DNA from: Berkiella_A sp964633725
GTDB taxonomy: Bacteria > Pseudomonadota > Gammaproteobacteria > Berkiellales > Berkiellaceae
Length of the DNA stretch: 32,147 bases
Direction: 5' to 3'
Assembly: GCA_964633725.1 (NCBI GenBank)
Contig: CAZWHY010000039.1
Coordinates: forward strand, 1-32,147
Shown: positions 8,777 to 16,003 of the stretch, piece after piece
Layout: each line of letters begins with the position of its first letter
Position numbering within the stretch: position 1 is the stretch's first letter
The notes under the pieces: model-generated
Seen by the model: only the letters and a program-made list of their open reading frames with translations
The model's database searches: none
Told to the model about the DNA's origin: nothing
Position numbers and translations under genes: made by a program

Positions 8777-9849
8777 AAGTATTGATTGTCAAAATGTCGT
8801 CTTTGGGTGATGTGATACACACGTTGCCTGCGGTAACGGATGCTGCAAAAGCATATCCTGGTGGTATTTGTTTTGATTGGGTCGTTGAGCCAGCATTTCA
8901 AGAAATACCTAAATGGCATCCTGCGGTTGATGTGGTATATCCTGCACCGATTCGGTATTGGCGGAAAAATATTCTAGCAGCTTTTTCTAAAGGGGAATTT
9001 AGAAAATTTACGCATAATATTAGGCGAAAAAAATATGATGTTGTTATTGATGCGCAAGGCTTGTTAAAAAGCGCATTGGTCGCCAGTTTGGCAAAAGGCC
9101 CCAAAGTGGGGTTGGATAAACACTCTGCTCGGGAGCCACTCGCCAGTTGGTTTTACCAACGTAAAATTAAATTAGAAAAAGAGCAGCATGCGGTTGAAAA
9201 AGTACGTCAGCTTTTTGCTCAAGCTTTGGACTATCCTTATGAGCCCAGCACGGTAGATTATGGCATCGATAAAACGCGTCTTCAGGATTATCCGATTGAT
9301 GGTGAGTATGTTGTGTTTTTGCATGGCACCACGTGGGCAACGAAGCATTGGCCTGAGTCTTATTGGCAGCAGTTAGCCGGGATTCATTCTGCCCATGGTA
9401 TTAAAGTTTATTTGCCGTGGGGCTGCGCTGCCGAAAAATCACGAGCGGAGAAAATTAGAACCCATTGCCAACAAAAAGGGTTACAGGTACTGCCTGAAGT
9501 GTTGCCTAAACTTAACTTAAGCCAGATTTCTTTGGTTATAGGCAATGCAATGGGTGTGATTGCGGTTGACACCGGATTGGGGCACATTTCCGCCATGATG
9601 AATGTACCCACCGTTTCAATTTATGGCCCGACTTATCCAGGATTCACTGGCTCATATGGTAAAAATCAATCCCATTTAAGCGTATCGGCCAGTTGTCATC
9701 CCTGTTTTAACAAACAATGTTCTATCGCAAAACCAGGCGAGACGGTTTATCCGCCTTGTTTTGCATCACTGCCGCCAGAAAAAATTTGGCAGGTGTTTAA
9801 GCAAAAAATATCTAGATCTCATGTGGTTGTAACAAAGGCATATGCATAA
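8770..9849 (+). CDS. waaC: ADP-heptose:LPS heptosyltransferase I
   Basis: WaaC transfers the first heptose onto Kdo of lipid A-Kdo2 (GT9 family). The N-terminal half starts MLKVLIVKMSSLGDVIHTLP, the classic acceptor-side motif, followed by VIDAQGLLKSALVA. The C-terminal half has FLHGTTWATKHWPE and VDTGLGHISAMMNVP, which bind ADP-heptose. At 359 residues it is a little longer than E. coli WaaC (319), partly through a cysteine-containing C-terminal stretch. It overlaps waaF upstream and the ligase-like gene downstream (8 bases), indicating tight coupling in one operon. Confidence 0.93.
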   Translation: MLKVLIVKMSSLGDVIHTLPAVTDAAKAYPGGICFDWVVEPAFQEIPKWHPAVDVVYPAPIRYWRKNILAAFSKGEFRKFTHNIRRKKYDVVIDAQGLLKSALVASLAKGPKVGLDKHSAREPLASWFYQRKIKLEKEQHAVEKVRQLFAQALDYPYEPSTVDYGIDKTRLQDYPIDGEYVVFLHGTTWATKHWPESYWQQLAGIHSAHGIKVYLPWGCAAEKSRAEKIRTHCQQKGLQVLPEVLPKLNLSQISLVIGNAMGVIAVDTGLGHISAMMNVPTVSIYGPTYPGFTGSYGKNQSHLSVSASCHPCFNKQCSIAKPGETVYPPCFASLPPEKIWQVFKQKISRSHVVVTKAYA

Positions 9850-11107
9850 AATCAACTTTAAAAAAAATGCGTTTAAGATGGAACAAATGGGGATGTATTT
9901 GGCGGTATTTTTAGCCTTTGCTATTCCTGTTTCTACCTCTGCAACGACGATTAGCATGATATTAATATTATTGCTTTGGTTTCTAACGCCTAATCTTAAG
10001 CAGCGTGTAAAATTTTATTGCAAAAACCCACTATCACCTTATATATGGGCGTTAGTGAGTGTGGTTTTGATTGGTGTGTTTTATACTTCTGCGGAGTCTT
10101 CTGATGCTTTTAGTGCCTGTAAAGATGCCGTACGTTTGAGTTTTATTCCCATTTTAATGTATTACTTAACAGACAATAAGCACAGATTGTGGGTGGGGAA
10201 GGCATTTGTGGGGGCCATGATTCTCACGATGGTTTTAGGGTATTGCAAAGTGTATGGGGGATTACCCATCGGTGAGAAGTACACCGTGGGTGCCGTATTC
10301 AAAAGCCATATTAAAACCAGTTACTTTATGGCGTTGGCAGTGTTTTTTGTTACGCTATATGGTATGCAAATCCCTAAATCTCGGGTGTGGGTTAGTATCT
10401 TAATTGTTCTCATGTTGCATTACTTATTTTTCTTGAGTGTTGGGCGTATTGGGCATCTTACTTTATTTGTTTTGGTGTTGGTTTTTGCTTGGCGTCGCTG
10501 GAGATGGAAAGGTTTTGTGAGTGCTTGCATTGCACTGTGTTTGTTTTTTATGTGTGCCTACCAAGCCTCTACTGTTTTTTCAAATCGAATTGATCAGTTA
10601 AAACAAGATTGGATATTTTATCAAGAGGGTGGACGCTTAATGGAGTCTTCCCTGGGTTCTAGAATTGAATTTGCAGAGTCTAGCTTAAGAATATTCGCTC
10701 AAAACCCAATTATTGGCATTGGAACGGGTGCTTATGCTCAAGGCTATGAGCGTTTGCATAAGGGCGAGAAAATTTTACTCACCGTTAACCCGCATAATGA
10801 ATATTTAAGATTCATGGTCGAGTCGGGTGTATTTGGATTAATCGTGTTATTGGCGTTATTTTTCAAACAATGGCAGCTGACACGGCAGTTGCCGGCCAAT
10901 CAGCGCTTGCTGGCTCAAGGCGTATTGGTGTCTTTTTATATAGGATGTTTTCTGAACTCTTGGTTAGGTGACTTTACAGAAGCATATTTTTATTGCTTAT
11001 TCTCAGCGGTCATGTTTTCTCGTCTGGGCAACCAAGCGAATCAAAAAATAGAGGGTATGGAAACAAAACCTGTCAGTGAACATAAAATATTAAGAGGGAC
11101 GTTATGA
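9842..11107 (+). CDS. O-antigen ligase / Wzy-like membrane protein
   Basis: This is a 421-residue polytopic membrane protein with about ten hydrophobic segments and one larger hydrophilic loop near residues 245-325. That loop contains GIGTGAYAQGY and VNPHNEYLRFMVESGVFGL. The PHNEYL motif is characteristic of the O-antigen ligase/polymerase (Wzy_C) superfamily, which handles undecaprenyl-linked glycans at the periplasmic face. Its place directly after waaC favours WaaL, the ligase joining O antigen to lipid A core. A polymerase role cannot be excluded by sequence, so no symbol is given. It overlaps waaC by 8 bases and the next gene by 4 (ATGA). Confidence 0.8.
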   Translation: MHKINFKKNAFKMEQMGMYLAVFLAFAIPVSTSATTISMILILLLWFLTPNLKQRVKFYCKNPLSPYIWALVSVVLIGVFYTSAESSDAFSACKDAVRLSFIPILMYYLTDNKHRLWVGKAFVGAMILTMVLGYCKVYGGLPIGEKYTVGAVFKSHIKTSYFMALAVFFVTLYGMQIPKSRVWVSILIVLMLHYLFFLSVGRIGHLTLFVLVLVFAWRRWRWKGFVSACIALCLFFMCAYQASTVFSNRIDQLKQDWIFYQEGGRLMESSLGSRIEFAESSLRIFAQNPIIGIGTGAYAQGYERLHKGEKILLTVNPHNEYLRFMVESGVFGLIVLLALFFKQWQLTRQLPANQRLLAQGVLVSFYIGCFLNSWLGDFTEAYFYCLFSAVMFSRLGNQANQKIEGMETKPVSEHKILRGTL

Positions 11108-11964
11108 CCAAATCTTATTCGCCCTCGATATCTTTGATTATTACGACCTATAATTGGCCAACGGCATTAGAGCAAATTTTACAGTCTGTACTGTATCAAG
11201 AAGCCTGTGGGGTGGCTCTAGAAGTTATTATTGCGGATGATGGTTCGACCAAAGATACCCAAGTGTTAATTCAGGCTTGGCAACAGCGTTTGTCTTTCCC
11301 CTTAATACATGTGTGGCAGCCTGACTCAGGCTTTAGAGCCGCTCGTATTCGAAATTTGGCAGCCCAAAAGGCAAAGCATCCGTATTTAATATTTATTGAT
11401 GGTGATTGTATATTAAGCCCTGGTTTTTTAAAGCGCCATCTGCTACTCGCTGAGCAAAATTGGTTTGTGTCAGGGAATAGAGTTTTATTGAGCGAGAAAT
11501 TCTCTCAAGCCATCATAAAATATAAAATCTCTCTTTGTCATTATGGCTTAAAAGATTGGTTGAATGCGTGGTATCAAAAATTCACAAATAAGATCTTGCC
11601 CAACATATATTTGCCCAATCAGATACTAAGAAAGTGTTATAAAAAACGTTGGTCAGGTGCTAAAACTTGCAACTTAGGCTTATGGCGGAGCGATTTTTTG
11701 TCTGTAAAAGGTTTTGATGAAGGTTTTCAGGGTTGGGGGTTTGAAGATTCAGATTTAATCGTTAGATTAATCAATAATAATGTATTTCATAAAAACGGAC
11801 GACTGGGCGTGCCAGTTTATCATCTGTGGCACACGGAAGCCCCTAGAGACAAGCATGATTCTAATTTGTCGGCTTTACGAAAAACGATTCAAGAAGGTCG
11901 AACGCAATCACAACAAGGTGTATTTTGTCTAAGTGGCATTGAACGTGAACATAAAAAATTTTAG
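11104..11964 (+). CDS. Family 2 glycosyltransferase of LPS biosynthesis
   Basis: This 286-residue GT-A fold glycosyltransferase has a typical N terminus, SISLIITTYNWPTALEQ. Nucleotide-binding aspartates are seen in IADDGST and the DxD-like motif FIDGDCIL. A GWGFEDSDLIVRL motif near residue 217 matches the ED motif of the galactosyltransferase-like C-terminal domain. No membrane anchor is evident, so it should act in the cytoplasm or at the membrane surface. It overlaps the upstream ligase-like gene by 4 bases, with GAGGGA as Shine-Dalgarno. The context suggests it extends the LPS core or modifies an outer sugar; donor and acceptor cannot be read from sequence. Confidence 0.85.
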   Translation: MTKSYSPSISLIITTYNWPTALEQILQSVLYQEACGVALEVIIADDGSTKDTQVLIQAWQQRLSFPLIHVWQPDSGFRAARIRNLAAQKAKHPYLIFIDGDCILSPGFLKRHLLLAEQNWFVSGNRVLLSEKFSQAIIKYKISLCHYGLKDWLNAWYQKFTNKILPNIYLPNQILRKCYKKRWSGAKTCNLGLWRSDFLSVKGFDEGFQGWGFEDSDLIVRLINNNVFHKNGRLGVPVYHLWHTEAPRDKHDSNLSALRKTIQEGRTQSQQGVFCLSGIEREHKKF

Positions 11965-12631
11965 AAAATTCATCCAGATAGATTCGCGATTTGACAGCGC
12001 GGGTATGCGCTCTGTTTTTGAAAATATTGATAAAATTTTTGCGACTCCTATTAAAATATTAAAAAATGACGCGACATCAACTGTTATCCTCACGAACATC
12101 AATCATCAGCTATTTGTGATCAAGCGTGCCAACACCAAGAATACAATGCATTGTATTAGGCGAGCATTTAAGATATCTAGAGCACAAAAAAGCTGGAATA
12201 ATGCACGTCGTTTGAATCAACTTGGTATTTTGGCCATACAAGCCGCTGCAATGATGGAAGAAAGATGGGGTATATTAAAAGGCCGTTCTTATTTTATTTG
12301 CCCTTATATAGAGGGTATTGATGCAAGACATTTTTTTGCAGAAAGTGCTCAACCGAATGAGCATTGGTCTGTTGTCGCGAAAAATATTTGTCTTATGATA
12401 AAAGCGTTGGCCGATAATCACCTCAGTCATAGAGATCTAAACCTGAGCAATATTTTACTGGTCAATAACACACCCTATTTATTAGACTTGGATGCAATGA
12501 ACCATTATAAAAATGCGTGGATGGCAAGCCGCGCGGCTCAAAAAGAACAACAGCGTTTTATGCAAAACTGGAATAACGTGCCGAAACCGCATATGAAAGC
12601 AGAAGCATTATTTCAAAAAATATTAAATTAA
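11933..12631 (+). CDS. Lipopolysaccharide kinase (WaaP/KdkA-like)
   Basis: This 232-residue protein has the reduced protein-kinase-like fold of LPS sugar kinases. A nucleotide-anchoring lysine is seen in LFVIKRAN. The catalytic loop is HRDLNLSNILL, equivalent to HxDxxxxN, and the metal-binding aspartate is in PYLLDLDAMNH. The family phosphorylates heptose (WaaP) or Kdo (KdkA) in the inner core, with ATP, in the cytoplasm; which sugar is used here is not decidable. The start is uncertain: GTG at 11933 overlaps the upstream gene by 32 bases, and TTG at 11939 or GTG at 11945 are alternatives. It lies 28 bases before hldE, inside the LPS operon. Confidence 0.82.
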   Translation: MALNVNIKNFRKFIQIDSRFDSAGMRSVFENIDKIFATPIKILKNDATSTVILTNINHQLFVIKRANTKNTMHCIRRAFKISRAQKSWNNARRLNQLGILAIQAAAMMEERWGILKGRSYFICPYIEGIDARHFFAESAQPNEHWSVVAKNICLMIKALADNHLSHRDLNLSNILLVNNTPYLLDLDAMNHYKNAWMASRAAQKEQQRFMQNWNNVPKPHMKAEALFQKILN

Positions 12632-12659
12632 TTTAAATGAAAACAATAAGGTAAGTGAC

Positions 12660-14144
12660 ATGTATTGTCCAAAATTTGATAACTTACATGTGATTGTGGT
12701 GGGCGATGCTATGCTTGACCGATATTGGCATGGCGATACCTCTAGAATTTCACCCGAAGCGCCAGTGCCTGTGATAAACGTTGAGCGAACAGAGGAGCGT
12801 GTGGGTGGTGCGGCAAACGTAGCCGTGAATGTCAGTGCATTAGCGGCAAAGACAACATTGGTTGCCGCGATTGGGAACGATGCGTTTGGTCAGCAGTTAC
12901 AAAATTTGCTAGAGCAGAAAAATGTAAATTGCAGTTTTCTTCAATCTGACGAGTTTGACACCATTGCTAAGCTGAGAGTTCTAGGGCGTCATCAGCAATT
13001 ATTGAGATTAGACTTTGAGAAATACTATGCCTGGCCAGCAGAGGTTGTTTTGGCTAAATTAGAGCCACTTTGGCACAGTGCAGACGCATTGATATTATCT
13101 GATTATGCAAAAGGCATGTTAGCCCATCCCCAAAGTATTATACAAGCAGCACGTCAGCATAATGTTAAAGTCATTGTTGACCCTAAGGATAAAAATCTTC
13201 AAGTTTATCGTGGTGCCCATATTTTAACGCCTAACCTTAAAGAGTTTGAGGCTGCGGTTGGTCGATGCAATGATGAGGCAGCCATTGTTGAAAAAGGACA
13301 AAATCTATTAAAAAAACTAGATTTAGACGCTTTACTCGTTACTCGAGGCGCAGACGGTATGACTTTGTTGCAACAAAATCATGGCGCAATGCATATCCCA
13401 ACCCAAGCAAAAGAAGTTTATGATATCACTGGAGCCGGCGATACGGTGGTCGCGGTATTAGGCACGGTATTAGCTCATAACGGCGATTATAAATTAGGTG
13501 CCCAGCTAGCCAATATGGCGGCAGGGATTTCTGTGGGTCATTTAGGGACTGCGACAGTCAGCCGAGCAGAACTAGATGATAATATTAAAAGCACAACAAC
13601 CCCAAAGATACATGCAGACTATTTAAGTGAAACCCAGTTGTTGCCAGTATTACAAAAACTCAAGAAAAATAATCAAAGAATTGTCATGACTAATGGATGT
13701 TTTGATATTTTACATCCTGGGCATTTGCAGTATTTAGAAGAAGCCAAAAATTTAGGCGATTGTTTGGTGGTCGCAGTGAACGATGATGCATCTATTCAGA
13801 GGCTAAAAGGTACGAGTCGCCCTATTAACCCCTTAAAAGATAGAGTCAAAGCTTTGCTCGCATTAAAAAGCGTAGATTATGTTGTAAGCTTTTCATCTGA
13901 TACCCCGCAAACTTTGATTGCAAATTTATTGCCAGATACTTTGGTGAAAGGGGGCGATTATGAGGTTGAGCAAATCGCTGGGGCAAAAGAGGTTATCGCA
14001 AATGGCGGGCAAGTGGAAATTTTATCGTTCTTAGAAGGGTATTCCACCTCTGATTTTATTCAGAGAATATTAAATACAGAAAATCAAACAGAAACAGAAA
14101 CAGAAACAGAAACAGAAACAGTAGCAGTAGGAGAATCTATATGA
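12660..14144 (+). CDS. hldE: Bifunctional heptose-7-phosphate kinase / heptose-1-phosphate adenylyltransferase
   Basis: HldE phosphorylates D-glycero-D-manno-heptose 7-phosphate at C1 and later adenylylates heptose 1-phosphate, supplying ADP-heptose. The N-terminal ribokinase-type domain (about 1-310) shows VGDAMLDRYWHGDTSRISPEAP..., GGAANVA, and the PfkB signature DITGAGDTVVAVL with the catalytic aspartate. The C-terminal nucleotidyltransferase domain (about 340-470) shows TNGCFDILHPGHLQYLEEA with the HxGH motif. At 494 residues it exceeds E. coli HldE (477), because the C terminus ends in a repetitive threonine-glutamate tail encoded by a hexanucleotide repeat. The stop overlaps the hldD start by 4 bases. 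Confidence 0.96.
   Translation: MYCPKFDNLHVIVVGDAMLDRYWHGDTSRISPEAPVPVINVERTEERVGGAANVAVNVSALAAKTTLVAAIGNDAFGQQLQNLLEQKNVNCSFLQSDEFDTIAKLRVLGRHQQLLRLDFEKYYAWPAEVVLAKLEPLWHSADALILSDYAKGMLAHPQSIIQAARQHNVKVIVDPKDKNLQVYRGAHILTPNLKEFEAAVGRCNDEAAIVEKGQNLLKKLDLDALLVTRGADGMTLLQQNHGAMHIPTQAKEVYDITGAGDTVVAVLGTVLAHNGDYKLGAQLANMAAGISVGHLGTATVSRAELDDNIKSTTTPKIHADYLSETQLLPVLQKLKKNNQRIVMTNGCFDILHPGHLQYLEEAKNLGDCLVVAVNDDASIQRLKGTSRPINPLKDRVKALLALKSVDYVVSFSSDTPQTLIANLLPDTLVKGGDYEVEQIAGAKEVIANGGQVEILSFLEGYSTSDFIQRILNTENQTETETETETETVAVGESI
14086..14121 (+). repeat. (AAACAG)6 in-frame microsatellite in hldE 3' end
   Basis: Six perfect tandem copies of the hexamer AAACAG lie 20 bases before the hldE stop and encode alternating Thr-Glu residues. 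A hexamer keeps the reading frame, so slippage would change only the length of the acidic tail and the distance to the hldD start. The catalytic domains end upstream of it. Confidence 0.9.
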
Positions 14145-15088
14145 TTATCGTCACCGGTGGGGCAGGCTTTATTGGCTCTAATATTGTAAAGCAGTTAAAT
14201 CAAGCTGGGCATCAAGATATCTTGGTGGTAGATGATTTAACCGAAGGGCATAAGTTCAGAAATTTGGTTGGCTTGCAGATTCAAGATTATATGGACAAAT
14301 CTGTATTCTTAAAATGCATTAAAAACAATGAAAGTTTTGGTCAAGATATCCAGGCTATATTTCATGAAGGCGCCTGTTCTGACACCACAGAATGGAATGG
14401 CCAGTTTATGATGGAGAACAATTATGAATATAGTAAATCCGTGTTTCATTATGCGATAGAGCGTGGTGTACCATTTTTATATGCCTCCAGTGCTGCGGTG
14501 TATGGTGCTGGTAAAATATTCAAAGAAGAGAAGCAATTTGAGTCGCCTTTAAATGTATATGGTTATTCAAAATACTTGTTCGATCAATATGTTCGTCAAC
14601 ATGAGCATATGATCAACAGCCAAGTGGTTGGTTTTAGATATTTTAATGTGTATGGCCCTAATGAGCAGCATAAAGGCTCTATGGCCAGTGTGGCATTTCA
14701 CTTGAATAATCAGTTAAAAGATACTGGGAAGATTAAATTGTTTGAAGGCTGTGACGGCTATGCCAATGGCGATCAACATCGTGATTTTGTTTATGTGGAT
14801 GATGTGGCGGCGGTTAACTTATGGTTTATGCAAAATCCCAAAGCAACCGGTATTTTTAATCTGGGTACTGGCAGAAGCCAGCCTTTTAACGACATCGCCA
14901 AATCTGTAATAGCATGGCATAACCGAGGTGAATTGGAATATATTCCATTCCCAGAGCATCTAAAAGGATGTTATCAGAGTTTTACCCAAGCAGATATTTC
15001 TAAACTTAGAAATGTGGGCTATCCAGCTGATTTTAAATCGGTAGAAGAAGGCGTTAAATTATACTTAGATAGGCTCAATGTTGAGTAA
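14141..15088 (+). CDS. hldD: ADP-L-glycero-D-manno-heptose 6-epimerase
   Basis: HldD converts ADP-D-glycero-D-manno-heptose to the L-glycero form used by WaaC and WaaF. It is an extended short-chain dehydrogenase with NADP: MIIVTGGAGFIGSNIVKQL is the Rossmann motif, HEGACSDTTE follows, YASSAAVYG carries the catalytic Ser, and YGYSKYLFDQYV carries the YxxxK pair. FRYFNVYGPNE and a C-terminal VYVDDVA motif are also typical. The length of 315 residues is normal. Its ATG overlaps the hldE stop (ATGA), with GTAGGAGAA as Shine-Dalgarno. It is the last clear member of the LPS block. Confidence 0.96.
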   Translation: MIIVTGGAGFIGSNIVKQLNQAGHQDILVVDDLTEGHKFRNLVGLQIQDYMDKSVFLKCIKNNESFGQDIQAIFHEGACSDTTEWNGQFMMENNYEYSKSVFHYAIERGVPFLYASSAAVYGAGKIFKEEKQFESPLNVYGYSKYLFDQYVRQHEHMINSQVVGFRYFNVYGPNEQHKGSMASVAFHLNNQLKDTGKIKLFEGCDGYANGDQHRDFVYVDDVAAVNLWFMQNPKATGIFNLGTGRSQPFNDIAKSVIAWHNRGELEYIPFPEHLKGCYQSFTQADISKLRNVGYPADFKSVEEGVKLYLDRLNVE

Positions 15089-15106
15089 TACATAAGGAGT
15101 AATGGA

Positions 15107-15316
15107 ATGCGCTATAAAGGCATGGTCGCACAATTTGAATATATCCTGCCTGTGCAAGTATATGTTGGTGAGATTATAAACTGCCCTGATGTGGTAAGCT
15201 TTAGTGCTAAAAGCTTACCAGCGCTAAAAAACATCATGGAAGAGGCGATAGATGATTATTTAGAGTATAGAAAACGAGCGTTAAGTGATTTGACGACAGA
15301 AACATTGGTTGTTTGA
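15107..15316 (+). CDS. Short HicB-like protein, orphan antitoxin-type
   Basis: This 69-residue protein resembles HicB-type antitoxins: MRYKGMVAQFEY at the N terminus, then VGEIINCPDVVSFSAKSLPAL, and an EAIDDYLEYRKR helix. Family members typically continue with a C-terminal ribbon-helix-helix or HTH domain. Here the protein stops after about 15 more residues, so only the RNase-H-like HicB core is present and no DNA-binding domain is seen. No HicA toxin is recognisable beside it. It follows hldD by 18 bases with an AAGGAGTAA Shine-Dalgarno, so it is probably read from the LPS operon. Its 3' half is repeated at 17566-17663. A regulatory or toxin-antitoxin role is inference. Confidence 0.65.
   Translation: MRYKGMVAQFEYILPVQVYVGEIINCPDVVSFSAKSLPALKNIMEEAIDDYLEYRKRALSDLTTETLVV
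15192..15220 (+). repeat. Perfect 11-bp stem hairpin inside the HicB-like gene
   Basis: TGGTAAGCTTT (15192-15202) pairs perfectly with AAAGCTTACCA (15210-15220) across a 7-base loop, and the loop can zip further with one bulged A. Such a strong stem is unusual inside a coding region. The well-conserved part of the downstream duplicate begins at the base right after this hairpin (15221). Confidence 0.75.
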
Positions 15317-15345
15317 GTTGGAGAGATAAGTGAAGAAAATGTGTT

Positions 15346-15897
15346 ATGAGTGAGTATCAATATTATGAGTTTTGTAGTTTACATGCACCTTTAACGGCTA
15401 AGGTTCGTGCAGAGATGCAAGGATTATCTAGTCGGGCGGTGGTGGGGACTCATGGTGCATCATATACGTATAACTACTCTGATTTTCGTGGAGATGCCAA
15501 GCGACTTTTGGTGAAAAATTTTGATATGTTTTTCTATATCAGCAAGTGGGGTAACGTTCGTATGATGCTTAAATACCCTGGAGATAAAGTTGATATTAAA
15601 ACTCTGAAAAAGCATTGCCTAAAAGATATTGTGAGCTGTGAAAAACGGGGAAAAAATATCGTGCTAGAGGTGAATGTTTGCGTAGAAGAGGGTTGTGGTA
15701 GCTGGGTTCAAGGTGAAGGTTTATTGCCTCTTATCTTGCCATTACATGAAGAAATCATAAATGGGGACTATAGGTTTTTGCAGCTGGCAATTGAGGCTAG
15801 TTGCGGTGAGGATGACTGTGTTCAAAAATCCATTGTTAAGATGGGAAAACTGTCAGTTGCTCAGAAAGAATTTCGCAGAATAATAGAATTTTATTAG
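15346..15897 (+). CDS. Uncharacterised protein, probably C-terminally shortened
   Basis: This is a 183-residue protein of unknown function. The start MSEYQYYEFCSLHAPLTAK and the segments SSRAVVGTHGASYTYNYSDF, FFYISKWGNVRMML and SWVQGEGLLPLILPLHEEII recall a family of uncharacterised bacterial proteins. From memory, these begin YYEFQAIDRPLT and contain W.DFKGDP, YVANWGT and WVxGEGWL patterns. Those relatives are longer; here the frame stops at a TAG soon after the equivalent of their FLRID helix. The next codons (D-M-L-Y-K) could continue the domain, so a premature stop is possible. Seven cysteines are noticeable. It lies 29 bases after the HicB-like gene, and its Shine-Dalgarno is weak. Family recall is unverified. 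Confidence 0.6.
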   Translation: MSEYQYYEFCSLHAPLTAKVRAEMQGLSSRAVVGTHGASYTYNYSDFRGDAKRLLVKNFDMFFYISKWGNVRMMLKYPGDKVDIKTLKKHCLKDIVSCEKRGKNIVLEVNVCVEEGCGSWVQGEGLLPLILPLHEEIINGDYRFLQLAIEASCGEDDCVQKSIVKMGKLSVAQKEFRRIIEFY

Positions 15898-16003
15898 GAT
15901 ATGCTTTACAAAGTGGGATATTGATTTCATCTTTGCTTTTTTCCGCTGAAACCGGCACTATGCTTATCAAATTCATCTGATCAAAATTTGGTTTCTATAT
16001 AGG

